In this document: positions 38,219-47,193 of the stretch, in pieces
How positions within the stretch are numbered: the stretch's first letter is position 1
How the letters are laid out: the number at the start of each line of letters is the position of its first letter
NCBI GenBank assembly: GCA_963807235.1
Contig: CAWEBF010000021.1
Coordinates: 1-64,000 of the forward strand
Reading direction: 5' to 3'
Length of the DNA: 64,000 nucleotides
Source: CAWEBF01 sp963807235
Lineage (GTDB): Bacteria > Acidobacteriota > Vicinamibacteria > Vicinamibacterales > UBA2999
Notes under the pieces: generated by a model
The model's input: the letters and a program-made list of their open reading frames with translations, nothing else
Databases searched by the model: none
What the model was told of the DNA's origin: nothing
Program-made: the position numbers and the translations under genes

Positions 38219-39124
38219 ATGAGCCAGTTACCCGGATTTGCCGTTAGTCGCCGTGCACTCGCCTTCCTGTTCTTGATGCTGTCGTGGGGCTCGCTGGTTC
38301 ACGCTCAGGAAGCCTTCACTGTCGACGTTCCCGGTGCGACCTTTACGCGGGTCATCGGGCTGAACGCTCAGGGAGACCTGTGCGGCGGAACCCAGGTAAA
38401 TGGCGTTCGGTTGGGGTTCGTGCGACCCAGTAACGGCGATCTCTCGACGTTCGCGTATCCAGAGGCGGTGTTCACCCAGTGTCGCGGGATCAATGCGGCA
38501 GGACAGCTGGTCGGCGCCTACCAGAGCGCCGACGGCGTGTTCCATGCGTTCATCAAGGACGGGCCCGAGTTCCTCAGCATCGACGTGCCAGGAGCGATCG
38601 ATACCCGTGGATTCGGCATCGGTCCACGCGGCCAGATTGTCGGGAGATACACGCTCCCCGATCTCACCGTCCACGGGTTCTTCCGGGGCCGCGACGGGTC
38701 TTTCCTCACCATCGACGCGCCTGGAGCAATCGCAACCGAGGCCTCGGGAGTTACGCCACAAGGTGACATCACCGGCGTGTACCAGACTGCCGATTCACGG
38801 TTTCACGGCTACATCCTTTCGCAGGACGGATTCGAGACGGTTGACGTTCCGGGCGCCTTGCATACGGGGAGCGCAACTGGAGGCATGTGGATGTCGGCCT
38901 CCGGTGAGCTGGCTGGCTATCATCGGCCGGCAGGCGCCCCTGCGAATCGCGCGTTCGTGCGGCTCCGAGATGGGACGATACACACATATCTGGTCCCGGG
39001 CTCGGTAGACACCTGCTTCTTCAACATCAACGAACGGGGTGATCTCGTGGGCAGGTACATCGCCGACGGAGTGGAGCACGGGCTGTATGTCGAGCGATTC
39101 GGCCGGCGGCCTCCGGGTCAATAG
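38219..39124 (+). CDS. Secreted HAF-repeat beta-propeller protein
   Basis: 301 residues, ribosome binding site AGAGGAG at 38205-38211, signal peptide 1-30 (ends SLVHAQ). The mature protein consists of about six repeats of roughly 42 residues: (V/I)D(V/A)PGA followed by GINxxGxxVGxY and HGF(F/I), as in VDVPGATFTRVIGLNAQG and IDAPGAIATEASGVTPQG. This is the HAF repeat of extracellular proteins, predicted to fold as a propeller. Function unknown. It is divergent from the sigma/kinase pair (149 bases). Confidence 0.75.
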   Translation: MSQLPGFAVSRRALAFLFLMLSWGSLVHAQEAFTVDVPGATFTRVIGLNAQGDLCGGTQVNGVRLGFVRPSNGDLSTFAYPEAVFTQCRGINAAGQLVGAYQSADGVFHAFIKDGPEFLSIDVPGAIDTRGFGIGPRGQIVGRYTLPDLTVHGFFRGRDGSFLTIDAPGAIATEASGVTPQGDITGVYQTADSRFHGYILSQDGFETVDVPGALHTGSATGGMWMSASGELAGYHRPAGAPANRAFVRLRDGTIHTYLVPGSVDTCFFNINERGDLVGRYIADGVEHGLYVERFGRRPPGQ

Positions 39125-39235
39125 CTCGGGCGCTCGAAAGTGCCGTCTTTGCCTGGGCCGTCTCTGCCCTCCGGTTACACTGGGCTGGAGTCGCCTGCCG
39201 CCGTGTCCGGCGGGAGGTTCAGGGAGACGGCCGTC

Positions 39236-40951
39236 ATGAACTCAATCCGCACCGTGACCGCGACCGCGGCTGGCTTCGCCGTGCTCGCGTGCGTTCCCGG
39301 CCTCAGCGCGGGCCAGACCGCGCCGCGCCCGCAGGCGGGCACGTGCACTATGCCGAGCCGCCGCGGCCGGCCTTGCAGGCGTCGCCCTCGGGCGCGCTGG
39401 CGCCGCGGCTCCAGAACCTGGGCGCGCACACGTTCCTGGTCAGCACCACGCAGCCGGCAGGCGCAGCGGTTCATGAACCAGGGGCTCAACCTGGCCTACG
39501 CGTTCAACCACGCCGAAGCGCGCCGCGCGTTCCGCGAAGCCGCGCGGCTGGATCCGAACCTGGCGATGGCCTACTGGGGGCAGGCGCTGGTGCTCGGCCC
39601 GAACATCAACGCCTCGATGGAACCGAACGAAGAGCCGCAGGCGTTCGAGCTGGTGCAGCAGGCGCAGGCGCTGCGGATGCGCGCCTCGGTGCGCGAGCGC
39701 GCCTACATCGACGCGCTGGCCCAGCGCTACTCCGGCAAGGCCGAGGATCGGCGGCCGCGGGACGAGGCCTACGCGGCGGCCATGCGCAAGCTGCACGAGC
39801 GCTATCCCAACGACCTCGACGCGGCGATGCTCTACGTGGAGTCCATCATGGACCTGCGCCCCTGGGGCTACTGGCAGCGCGACGGTGCTCCGCACGAGTA
39901 CACCGCCGACGTAGTGGCGCTGACCGAGCGCGTCATGGCGCGGAACCCGAAGCATCCGGGTGCGCTGCACATGTACATCCACCTGATGGAGGGCACCGGT
40001 ACGCCGGAGAAGGCCGAGCGCGCCGCCGACACGCTGCTGACGCTGATGCCGGCGGCCGGACACATGGTCCACATGCCCGCGCACATCTATCAGCGCGTGG
40101 GCCGCTACGCCGACGCCATCAAAAGCAATCAACTGGCGATCGCCGCCGACGAGGACTACATCACGCAGTGCCGGGCGCAGGGCCTCTATCCGATGGCCTA
40201 CTACCCGCACAACATCCACTTCCTGTGGTTCGCGGCGACGTTTGACGGGCAGAGCGCGCTCGCCATCAAATCGGCGCGCGAGCTCGCCTCCAAGATCGAC
40301 GACGAGACGCTCAAGACCGTGCCGCTGCTGGCGGGCTTCCGCGTCACGCCGTACTACGCGCTGACGCGGTTCGGGAAGTGGCAGGAGATGCTGAAGGAGC
40401 CAGAGCCGCCAGCCTTCAGCGCGTCCCTGCGGGCCGTGTGGCACTACGCGCGCGGCCAGTCGTTCGTTGCGACGGGGCAGGGCGCGATGGCTGATGCCGA
40501 GCTGGCCAGGCTGCGGGCGCTCTTGAGCGACGAGTCGCTCAAGCAGTCCTGGTTCTCACCCAACCCGGCATTGGCGATCCTTGAGGTGTCGGCGGAACTG
40601 CTGGCCGGGGAGATCGCGGCGTCGCGCAAGGACTTCGACCGCGCCATCGCCCACTTGGACAAGGCCATTCGGCTCGAGGACAGCCTGGTCTACACCGAGC
40701 CATCGGAGACGCATTACCCGGCGCGCCACGCGCTTGGCGCCGTGCTGCTCGAGGCCGGCCGCGCGGCCGAGGCCGAGACCGTTTACTGGGAGGACTTGCG
40801 CCGCAACCGGGAGAACGGGTGGGCGCTGTACGGGCTGATGCAGGCGCTGCGCGCGCAGGGCAAGACGGCGGATGCGGGGCTGACCGAGGCGCGGTTCAAG
40901 AAAGCCTGGGCACGCGCCGACTTCGCCCCGACCGGCTCCAGGCTTCGTTAA
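39236..40951 (+). CDS. Secreted TPR protein with a compensated pair of frame breaks
   Basis: Start ATG 39236 after GGAGACGG, signal peptide (ends ACVPGLSAGQ). Between about 39345 and 39460 the plausible text is in another frame (HVHYAEPPRPALQ, PRLQNLGAHTFLVSTT); the first frame then resumes with QRFMNQGLNLAYAFNHAEA and stays open to 40951. TPR helices run throughout (AMAYWGQALVLGPNINASM, HMVHMPAHIYQRVGRYADA, YYPHNIHFLWF). 571 codons. It belongs to a family of long periplasmic TPR proteins common in Acidobacteria; function unknown. The 3' end overlaps the convergent kup gene by 4 bases. Confidence 0.7.
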   Translation: MNSIRTVTATAAGFAVLACVPGLSAGQTAPRPQAGTCTMPSRRGRPCRRRPRARWRRGSRTWARTRSWSAPRSRQAQRFMNQGLNLAYAFNHAEARRAFREAARLDPNLAMAYWGQALVLGPNINASMEPNEEPQAFELVQQAQALRMRASVRERAYIDALAQRYSGKAEDRRPRDEAYAAAMRKLHERYPNDLDAAMLYVESIMDLRPWGYWQRDGAPHEYTADVVALTERVMARNPKHPGALHMYIHLMEGTGTPEKAERAADTLLTLMPAAGHMVHMPAHIYQRVGRYADAIKSNQLAIAADEDYITQCRAQGLYPMAYYPHNIHFLWFAATFDGQSALAIKSARELASKIDDETLKTVPLLAGFRVTPYYALTRFGKWQEMLKEPEPPAFSASLRAVWHYARGQSFVATGQGAMADAELARLRALLSDESLKQSWFSPNPALAILEVSAELLAGEIAASRKDFDRAIAHLDKAIRLEDSLVYTEPSETHYPARHALGAVLLEAGRAAEAETVYWEDLRRNRENGWALYGLMQALRAQGKTADAGLTEARFKKAWARADFAPTGSRLR

Positions 40952-42879
40952 ACCTCGACCTGCACGCCCAGCTCCACGACGCGCTCGGGCGGCAGCCGGA
41001 AGAATGCCGTCGCGCGCACGGCGTTGCGCGCCATCAGGACGAACAGCTTCTCGCGCCACACCGCCATGCCCCGGCGTTCGGTGACGATGATGGTCTCGCG
41101 CCCGAGGAAATACGTGACGTCGCCGGGGTCGAGCGCCAGCCCCAGCGCCGCCGCGTGAATCAGCGCGGTCGGCACGTCGGGATCCTGCATGAACCCGTAC
41201 TGCAGCTTCACGTTGTAGATGCCCTGACCCAGGCGCTCGACGGCCACCTGCTCCTCGAAGCCCACGTACGGCGTATGGGTGGTGGTCACCGTCAGGATCA
41301 CCACGTGCTCATGGAGGACCTTGTTGTAGCGAAGGTTATGGACCAGCGCCGGCGGCGTGCCTTGCGGCTGCGCCGTCATGAACACCGCCGTGCCGGCGAC
41401 GCGCGCCGGCCGCGACGCCGCCACGCTGGCCATGAAATCCGCCACCGGGATGGCGCGCGCCGTCAGCCGTTCCGCCACCAGCCGGCGGCCGGTCTTCCAC
41501 GTGGTCATCAGCGTGAAGACCAGCGCCGCAACGCCGAGCGGCAGCCAGCCGCCGCGCACGACCTTCAGGAGGTTGGCGCCCATCAGCGCCACGTCGATCA
41601 CCAGGAACGTGGTGGTAATGGCCACGGCCACGAGCGGCGGCCACTTCCAACGCTCCGTCATCACCACGTGCAGCAGCATGGCGGTGATCACCATCGTGAT
41701 CGTGACCGCGATCCCATAGGTGGCGGCCAGGGCCGTGGACGTCTTGAAGCCGACGACGATCGCGATCGTGCAGAACATGAGGCTCCAGTTGACCTGGGGC
41801 ACGTAGACCTGGCCCATCTCGTGGTGGGAGGTGTGCTCGATGTCGAGACGCGGCGCATAGCCCAGCAGAATCGCCTGGCGGGTCAGCGAGAATGCGCCTG
41901 AGATGAGCGCCTGTGAGGCGATGACTGCGGCGGCCGTGGCGATGATCACCAGGGGGAACAGGAACCAGGTCGGCGCCAGCAGGAAGAACGGCTGCATGGC
42001 GTTGTGCTGATCGCTCAGCACCAGCGCGCCCTGGCCGAAGTAGTTGAGCATCAGCGAGGGCAGCACCAGGCCGTACCAGGCCAGACGTATCGGGCGCTTG
42101 CCGAAGTGTCCCATGTCGGCGTAGAGCGCTTCACCGCCGGTGACTGCCAGCACCACCGCGCCCAGGACGGCGAACCCGTGCCAGCCGTTGTCCACAAAGA
42201 ACCGGACACCGTAGGCGGGGTTCAGGGCGGCGATCACCGCGGGCTCGCGCGCGATGCCCATCACGCCCAGGACCGCGATGGTAAAGAACCACACCATCAT
42301 CACCGGGCCGAACAGGCGTCCCACCTTGTCGGTGCCGAAGCGCTGGATCACGAAGATGCCGACGATGATGGCGAGCGACAGCGGCATCACGTAGGGGGTG
42401 AAGAGCGGTGTGGCGACAGTCAGCCCTTCCATCGCGCCGAGCACCGTAATGGCCGGCGTGATCATGCCGTCCCCGTACAGCAGCGCCGCGCCGAAGATCG
42501 CCAGCAGCACCAGCACAGGCCGCCCTTCGGCCAGCCGCCCCGCCACCTGGCGGCGGCCGCGTTTCTCGGGCATCAGCGTCGCGAGCGCCAGGATTCCGCC
42601 CTCGCCCTGGTTGTCGGCGCGCATCACGATGGCGATGTACTTCACCGACACCACGATGAGCAGCGCGTACAGGATGAGCGACAGCACGCCCAGCACGTTG
42701 TCGTGGTTCAGCGCCACGGCGTGTGCTCCGAAGAAACACTCGCGAATCGTGTAGAGCGGACTGGTGCCGATGTCGCCGTAGACGACGCCGATGGCGGTGA
42801 CGGTGAGCGGGAGGAGACGGCTGTTCCCGGTCTTCTGGGCGCCCTCGTGCAGGTCCATCCGAAGACGGGAGATTACCAC
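40948..42879 (-). CDS. kup: Kup-family potassium uptake permease
   Basis: 643 residues, about 12 membrane helices in the first 430 residues, then a cytoplasmic tail. Family signatures: VTAIGVVYGDIGTSPLYTIR, DNQGEGGILALATLM, GDGMITPAITVLGAMEG, VTGGEALYADMGHFGKRPIR, QALISGAFSLTRQAILLGY. Imports K+ with H+. The ATG at 42858 (MDLHEGAQKTGNSRL) may be the real start in place of the GTG at 42879. The frame is intact. Stop shared with the convergent TPR gene. Confidence 0.95.
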   Translation of the reverse strand: MVISRLRMDLHEGAQKTGNSRLLPLTVTAIGVVYGDIGTSPLYTIRECFFGAHAVALNHDNVLGVLSLILYALLIVVSVKYIAIVMRADNQGEGGILALATLMPEKRGRRQVAGRLAEGRPVLVLLAIFGAALLYGDGMITPAITVLGAMEGLTVATPLFTPYVMPLSLAIIVGIFVIQRFGTDKVGRLFGPVMMVWFFTIAVLGVMGIAREPAVIAALNPAYGVRFFVDNGWHGFAVLGAVVLAVTGGEALYADMGHFGKRPIRLAWYGLVLPSLMLNYFGQGALVLSDQHNAMQPFFLLAPTWFLFPLVIIATAAAVIASQALISGAFSLTRQAILLGYAPRLDIEHTSHHEMGQVYVPQVNWSLMFCTIAIVVGFKTSTALAATYGIAVTITMVITAMLLHVVMTERWKWPPLVAVAITTTFLVIDVALMGANLLKVVRGGWLPLGVAALVFTLMTTWKTGRRLVAERLTARAIPVADFMASVAASRPARVAGTAVFMTAQPQGTPPALVHNLRYNKVLHEHVVILTVTTTHTPYVGFEEQVAVERLGQGIYNVKLQYGFMQDPDVPTALIHAAALGLALDPGDVTYFLGRETIIVTERRGMAVWREKLFVLMARNAVRATAFFRLPPERVVELGVQVEV

Positions 42880-42956
42880 GGGTACGCTTCACGTCCGCCG
42901 CGCCGTACGTATGGCGGGTGGCACGAGGCTCAGTCAGCCGAGTACCATTTCATGCC

Positions 42957-44063
42957 ATGGCGGAGTACGGAACACCACGCGAGTCCGCGGCGGCGCTCGA
43001 CGCGGCCGTGGATGCGGCGCTGCGATCCTTTACGCGAGTCGACGAATCATCGTCGCAGCAGCCGCTGCGGCCAGGCGGCTGGTGCGCGCGCGAGACGCTG
43101 GGACATCTGATCGACTCGGCCTGCAACAACCACCGGCGCTTCATCATCGGCCAGCCTCCAGGTGTGGAGCGCTTCGACGGGTACACGCAGGACGAGTGGG
43201 TGGGCCGGCAGCGGTATCGGGACGTGGCGTGGGAGAGCCTGGTGTCGCTCTGGACGGCTTACAACCGCCACCTCGCGCACGTCATGCGGAACACCAGCGC
43301 CGAGGCGGCCGCGGGATCGGCGATGACCTCATGGACATCTGACCCGATCACCGTCGGCTTCCTGATGCACGACTACGTGACGCATCTGCAGCATCACGTC
43401 GGCCAGATCCGCGATTGGGCGGAGAAGCAGCCGCGCAGTTGGCCTACCGGGGCGCCCACGGACATGACACCGGCGCGCCTGCCCGAGCGGCGGACGCTCG
43501 CGGGCGTGCGACACGACTTCGAGCCGATCGACCCCGATCGCCACGTCCAGGATCTCTTCGACGCCACGAACACGCCCGAGGCCGAGGGTATGTGGACGTA
43601 CCTATGGTACGGCCCTTTCGCCAACGCCGAAGCGATGCGCACGTGGATGGTTTCCTGTGCCGCGACGAGCGATCCCATGTTCTTCGCAGCCGTCGAGCAG
43701 GCGACCGGCAAGGCCGTGGGCATGTTGGCGTTGATGCGCATGGTGCCGGAGATGAAAACGCTGGAGCTCGGGCACATCTGGTACGCGCCGGCGGCGCAAG
43801 GCCGTGGCGTGAACGCCGACATGGCGCTCACGTTCCTGACCGCCTGCTTCGAGCAGTGGGGCTACCGCCGCGCGGAGTGGAAGTGCGACTCGTTGAATGG
43901 GCGCTCCAGGGCCGCGGCGCTGAAGCTCGGCTTCACTTTCGAGGGGGTGTTCCGCCACCACATGGTGCGCAAGGGCCGCAACCGCGACACCGCCTGGTTC
44001 GCGATGCTCGATACGGACTGGCCGGCGGCCAAGGCCGCTCTCGAACGGCAGCTGGGCCGCTGA
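42957..44063 (+). CDS. DinB-domain protein fused to a GNAT acetyltransferase
   Basis: 368 residues from ATG 42957. Residues about 1-155 are a DinB four-helix domain (GWCARETLGHLIDSACNNHR, HDYVTHLQHHVGQIRDW) with a likely His triad for metal. Residues about 170-365 are a RimJ/RimL-type N-acetyltransferase (LAGVRHDFEPIDPDRH, ELGHIWYAPAAQGRGVNADM, CDSLNGRSRAAALKLGFTFE with acetyl-CoA loop). The stretch WPTGAPTDMTPARLPER is what free-standing GNAT proteins have before the domain, so two ancestral genes seem joined. Substrates unknown. Confidence 0.75.
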   Translation: MAEYGTPRESAAALDAAVDAALRSFTRVDESSSQQPLRPGGWCARETLGHLIDSACNNHRRFIIGQPPGVERFDGYTQDEWVGRQRYRDVAWESLVSLWTAYNRHLAHVMRNTSAEAAAGSAMTSWTSDPITVGFLMHDYVTHLQHHVGQIRDWAEKQPRSWPTGAPTDMTPARLPERRTLAGVRHDFEPIDPDRHVQDLFDATNTPEAEGMWTYLWYGPFANAEAMRTWMVSCAATSDPMFFAAVEQATGKAVGMLALMRMVPEMKTLELGHIWYAPAAQGRGVNADMALTFLTACFEQWGYRRAEWKCDSLNGRSRAAALKLGFTFEGVFRHHMVRKGRNRDTAWFAMLDTDWPAAKAALERQLGR

Positions 44064-44075
44064 CTATCGACGCCT

Positions 44076-44096
44076 GGAGCCCGGAGCCCGGAGCCC
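44076..44096. repeat. Heptamer tandem repeat, 3 x GGAGCCC
   Basis: Three perfect 7-base units immediately before the stop of the minus-strand gene at 44100 and 13 bases after the acetyltransferase stop. Complement of the GGCTCC(N) units at 55181-55208. Confidence 0.85.
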
Positions 44097-44099
44097 TGA

Positions 44100-44720
44100 C
44101 TACTTCACCACGCGAATCGTGACCTCGATCCTCACCACCTCGCCGTTCACGCGGTCGGTAGCGGCGGTGAACTGGCGCGTCTGGCCGTCGCGAAGCACCA
44201 GAGTATTCGTGGACTTGAAGGACCTGAACACCGGCGAGTCGTCGTCCACGCTGGGCTTCACGGCGCCGGGCACGTTCTCGTAGATCGACGAATCCTCGAT
44301 GATCAGGTTCACCTGGAACCGGCCGTCGTCCATCGTTCGGGCGAAACAGTCGATGTTGGTGCCGATGCTCTGGTAATCCACCGGGAAACCCGGCCCCGAC
44401 ACGCCCCCTCTCTTGACCGGAACGCGGGCGCCCATACGGAGGGCCGACACCGTGCGGTCGTTGGCGTTGACCGCCATCGTGTAGGGCAGGCTGCTGACGC
44501 GCTTGTCGCCCTGATACCGGTTCACCACGACCAGCACGTCCAGAGGTGTCAGAGGACCTAGTGTGTTGCTTCGGGCCGCGTCTGGAGCGGGCTGTGGAGC
44601 GGGCTGTGGAGCTGAAGCCGGAGCCGGAGTGGGCTTCGCCTCCTGTGCATACGCTGGCGCGATGGCCAACACGGCACTCAGAACAGAGATCGGCAGCCAC
44701 CGCAGGTTCGGCATTCTCAT
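44100..44720 (-). CDS. Secreted protein with secretin-like C-terminal text
   Basis: 206 residues, signal peptide 1-25 (ends APAYAQ), a Pro/Ala-rich linker (about 27-50), then a beta domain: LPYTMAVNANDRTVSALRMG, SIGTNIDCFARTMDDGRFQV, SRSF-like and LRDGQTRQFTAATDRVNGEV. RMGARVPV followed by YQSIGTNID recalls the strands of secretin/GspD C-domains, but it is far too short to be a secretin. Last gene of the sigma/anti-sigma operon (4-base overlap), so probably the output or sensor of that system. Confidence 0.6.
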   Translation of the reverse strand: MRMPNLRWLPISVLSAVLAIAPAYAQEAKPTPAPASAPQPAPQPAPDAARSNTLGPLTPLDVLVVVNRYQGDKRVSSLPYTMAVNANDRTVSALRMGARVPVKRGGVSGPGFPVDYQSIGTNIDCFARTMDDGRFQVNLIIEDSSIYENVPGAVKPSVDDDSPVFRSFKSTNTLVLRDGQTRQFTAATDRVNGEVVRIEVTIRVVK

Positions 44721-45288
44721 TGGCGTTCTCCAGCATCAACAGCGTTCATCTCGATTGGCTTCTCAGCGCCGAGCAGCGGCACGTTCAACGCGGTGAGCTC
44801 CAGCGCCTCGCCCGCGCCATTCGCCGGCGACAGCAGGTCGGCCACGATCCCGCTTCGCGCGCTGGCTGCGAGCAGGTCAACCAGGCGTGCGTCGTCGCTG
44901 GAAATCATCGGCGCCGGCAGCGCGGCGACAACAGGCGCGGGCGTGGCCTCCCGGACGGGACGCGACATTCGCGCTGGTGCGACGCGCACGGTGGGTGCGG
45001 CAGGCTCCTCCGGCACGGCGCTCGTCGCGATTGCCGCCTCCGGTGCAACCGGGGCGCGTGCAACCGTTCCGATCGGTTGTTCGTCCGCGCCGCTCCAGAA
45101 CGTCACGGCCACCACCACAACGGCGACGGCGGCCACACCCGCCGCCATCCGCCATGGCGCCAGCCAGTGCGACGGAGGAGGCTCGGCCGCCACGCGTTGG
45201 CGCACCCGCGCCAGAAAGTCGGCGCCGTGCTCGACGTCGAGCGCGTGCGCGCGGCCAGCGCGCGGTCCAGCTGCTCAGGGTCCGTCAT
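44717..45288 (-). CDS. Putative membrane anti-sigma factor, one frame break
   Basis: About 190 codons: start ATG 45288 overlapping the sigma-factor stop; MTDPEQLDRALAARTR, a break near 45240, then ADFLARVRQRVAAEPPPSHW, a membrane helix (WRMAAGVAAVAVVVVAVTFW, about residues 45-65) and an extracytoplasmic Pro/Ala-rich part ending LLGAEKPIEMNAVDAGERQ. No zinc-finger Cys/His motif. By position, helix and gene coupling it is an anti-sigma factor for the sigma factor upstream; this is inference. Confidence 0.6.
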
Positions 45289-45836
45289 CGCAGGGCCTCC
45301 TTGAGCCGCTGCCGCGCGAGGAACAGCCGCGACTTCACCGTACCTTCGGGAATGCGCAGCAGCACGGCCACTTCGCGCACGTCGTGGCCCTCGATGCTGG
45401 CCAGCACGATCACGACGCGCAGCTTTTCGGGAAGGGCATCGATTGCCGTCCACAACGCGGCACGGTCGTGGTCCGCTGCCGGATGTGGAAAGGCGTCTCG
45501 AGAAGAAACCCGGGCCAGGGTGACCGGCTCGACCACCAGCTCGTGGGCGCCCCGGCGCCGGTTGGCGCGCTGCCGGTCCAATGCCGTCCGCCAGACGGTC
45601 CGGACCAGCCACGCGCGGAAGCGGTCGCGGTCTCGAAGGCCGGTGAAGTGACGATAGGCCTTCGCGAACGATTCCTGCGCCACGTCCTCCGCGTCCTGCT
45701 GGTGGCGGAGAACGCTGAAAGCGACGCGAAACGCGAGCCTGGACGCTTCGACGAGACGCGCCTCGAACTCCCGCTCGAGGGACGCGTCCAGTGTCACGAG
45801 GCCCGGAACCAGGAGGCTGGCGCGGTCATGCATCAC
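45285..45836 (-). CDS. ECF sigma factor of a sigma/anti-sigma operon
   Basis: 183 residues. Region 2 (FRVAFSVLRHQQDAEDVAQE, FRAWLVRTVWRTALDRQRA) and region 4 (LPEKLRVVIVLASIEGHDVR, EVAVLLRIPEGTVKSRLFLA) are complete. It is a classical RpoE-like ECF factor, different from the acidobacterial type at 7328 and 37524. First of three genes joined by 4-base overlaps. It probably controls its own operon. Confidence 0.9.
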   Translation of the reverse strand: MMHDRASLLVPGLVTLDASLEREFEARLVEASRLAFRVAFSVLRHQQDAEDVAQESFAKAYRHFTGLRDRDRFRAWLVRTVWRTALDRQRANRRRGAHELVVEPVTLARVSSRDAFPHPAADHDRAALWTAIDALPEKLRVVIVLASIEGHDVREVAVLLRIPEGTVKSRLFLARQRLKEALR

Positions 45837-45885
45837 GCTTCTCCTCGCAAGACGCCGGGGCCGGGCCTCCCGGTTCAGTGGCGGC

Positions 45886-47145
45886 TCAGTCCACCACCGA
45901 CTGCGCCACCAGGTCCTCGAACTCCCGCTGCACCTCGCCGTCGGAGGTCTGCACCATCAGCACGCCCACCAGGCCCTCCTTCGGGTCCACGAAGAAGTGC
46001 GACCCCTGGGCGCCCGTCCAGCCGTAGGTCCCGTCTGACAGCAGCGTGTTCCGCGCGGCGTGGTTGGTCACAACACGCACGCTCAGCCCGTAGCCCTGCC
46101 CGGGCGGGAGCCCCGGCAATGTGTCGGGCGCATGCACAGCCGACAGCATCTCGACCGACTTGCGGCTGAGCAGCCGCTTGCCGCCGAGCTCGCCGCCGTT
46201 GGCCAGCATCAAGCCCAGCGGGATGTAGTCCTCGGCCGTGCTGTACAGGCCGCCCGACCCCCGGAAGTACACGTTTCGCGACAACGTGTCGTTGGGCATC
46301 ACGGCCTTTGTGAGTCCGTTGGGGCCGCGGCCGTAAACGGTGGCCACGCGCGGCCACTGCGCTTCGGTGGGCCAGAAGGTGATGTCCTTCATGCCCAGCG
46401 GATCGAAGATGCGCGTGCGGAAGAAGCGGTCCAGCTTCTCGCCGGATGCGATCTCGATCACGCGGCCCAGCGTCTCGAAGCCGGCGCCGGGACTGTAGGT
46501 CCAGCGCGAGCCCGGCTGGAACTCCAGCGGCGTGGCGCCCAGCCGCGGAATGTAGTCGGCCAGCGTTTCGCCCTCCTTGCGCGCCACCTTGTCGATCTCG
46601 CTGGTGCTCATCGGCCCGCTGCCGAGGCCCGACACATGCGTCAGCAAGTCCTTGATGGTGATGGCGCGCTGGGCCGGCACCGTGTAGAAGCGAGGGCCGG
46701 CAGGGGCCCCGCCCGGCGCCGCGGGCGGCCCGGCGGCCGGCAACGGCACGGCCACTTTCATGTCGCGGAACTCGGGGATGTAACGCGCCACCGGATCGTT
46801 CAGGTGGAGCCTGCCCTCTTCGATCAGCATCATCACGGCCACGCCGATCACCGGCTTGGTCATGGAGGCGATGCGGAACATCGTGCCCGCGGCCATCGGC
46901 TGCTTCGTGTCGCGGTCCATCACGCCCTGCGCGACATGGTGCGCCACCTTGCCGCGCCGTCCCACGATGGTCACGGCACCAGCCAGCTGCCCGGCGGCGA
47001 TCCGCCGGTCGATCATGCTCGTGAGCCGCTTCAGGCGCTCGGACGACAGGCCCACATCCTCGGGCTTCGCGGCGGGGGAGTTGGCGGTGTTCGCCGTCAG
47101 CGTCAACGCGACGACGAACAAGGCGCACAACACGGCAACTCTCAT
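45886..47145 (-). CDS. Serine beta-lactamase-fold hydrolase (class C/esterase type)
   Basis: 419 residues, signal peptide 1-22. SxxK motif IASMTKPVIGV (about residue 93), the second motif as YSPGAGFE (Tyr kept, Asn replaced), and HFFVDPKEGL in place of KTG. TIKDLLTHVSGLG is typical of the esterase/D-aminopeptidase/beta-lactamase-like family. Hydrolyses an ester or amide in the periplasm; substrate unknown. There is a G/P/A-rich insert of about 20 residues (about 145-165). The frame is intact. Same strand as the PQQ dehydrogenase, 49 bases downstream of it with a TTTAGCC repeat between. Confidence 0.85.
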   Translation of the reverse strand: MRVAVLCALFVVALTLTANTANSPAAKPEDVGLSSERLKRLTSMIDRRIAAGQLAGAVTIVGRRGKVAHHVAQGVMDRDTKQPMAAGTMFRIASMTKPVIGVAVMMLIEEGRLHLNDPVARYIPEFRDMKVAVPLPAAGPPAAPGGAPAGPRFYTVPAQRAITIKDLLTHVSGLGSGPMSTSEIDKVARKEGETLADYIPRLGATPLEFQPGSRWTYSPGAGFETLGRVIEIASGEKLDRFFRTRIFDPLGMKDITFWPTEAQWPRVATVYGRGPNGLTKAVMPNDTLSRNVYFRGSGGLYSTAEDYIPLGLMLANGGELGGKRLLSRKSVEMLSAVHAPDTLPGLPPGQGYGLSVRVVTNHAARNTLLSDGTYGWTGAQGSHFFVDPKEGLVGVLMVQTSDGEVQREFEDLVAQSVVD

Positions 47146-47160
47146 GACCCCCTCGCTTTC

Positions 47161-47188
47161 TTTAGCCTTTAGCCTTTAGCCTTTTGCC
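47161..47188. repeat. Heptamer tandem repeat, TTTAGCC x3 plus one variant
   Basis: Three perfect TTTAGCC units (47161-47181) and a TTTTGCC variant, between the PQQ dehydrogenase stop and the beta-lactamase-fold gene start. Same unit as 21947-21967, 25 kb away. Confidence 0.85.
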
Positions 47189-47193
47189 TTGTT

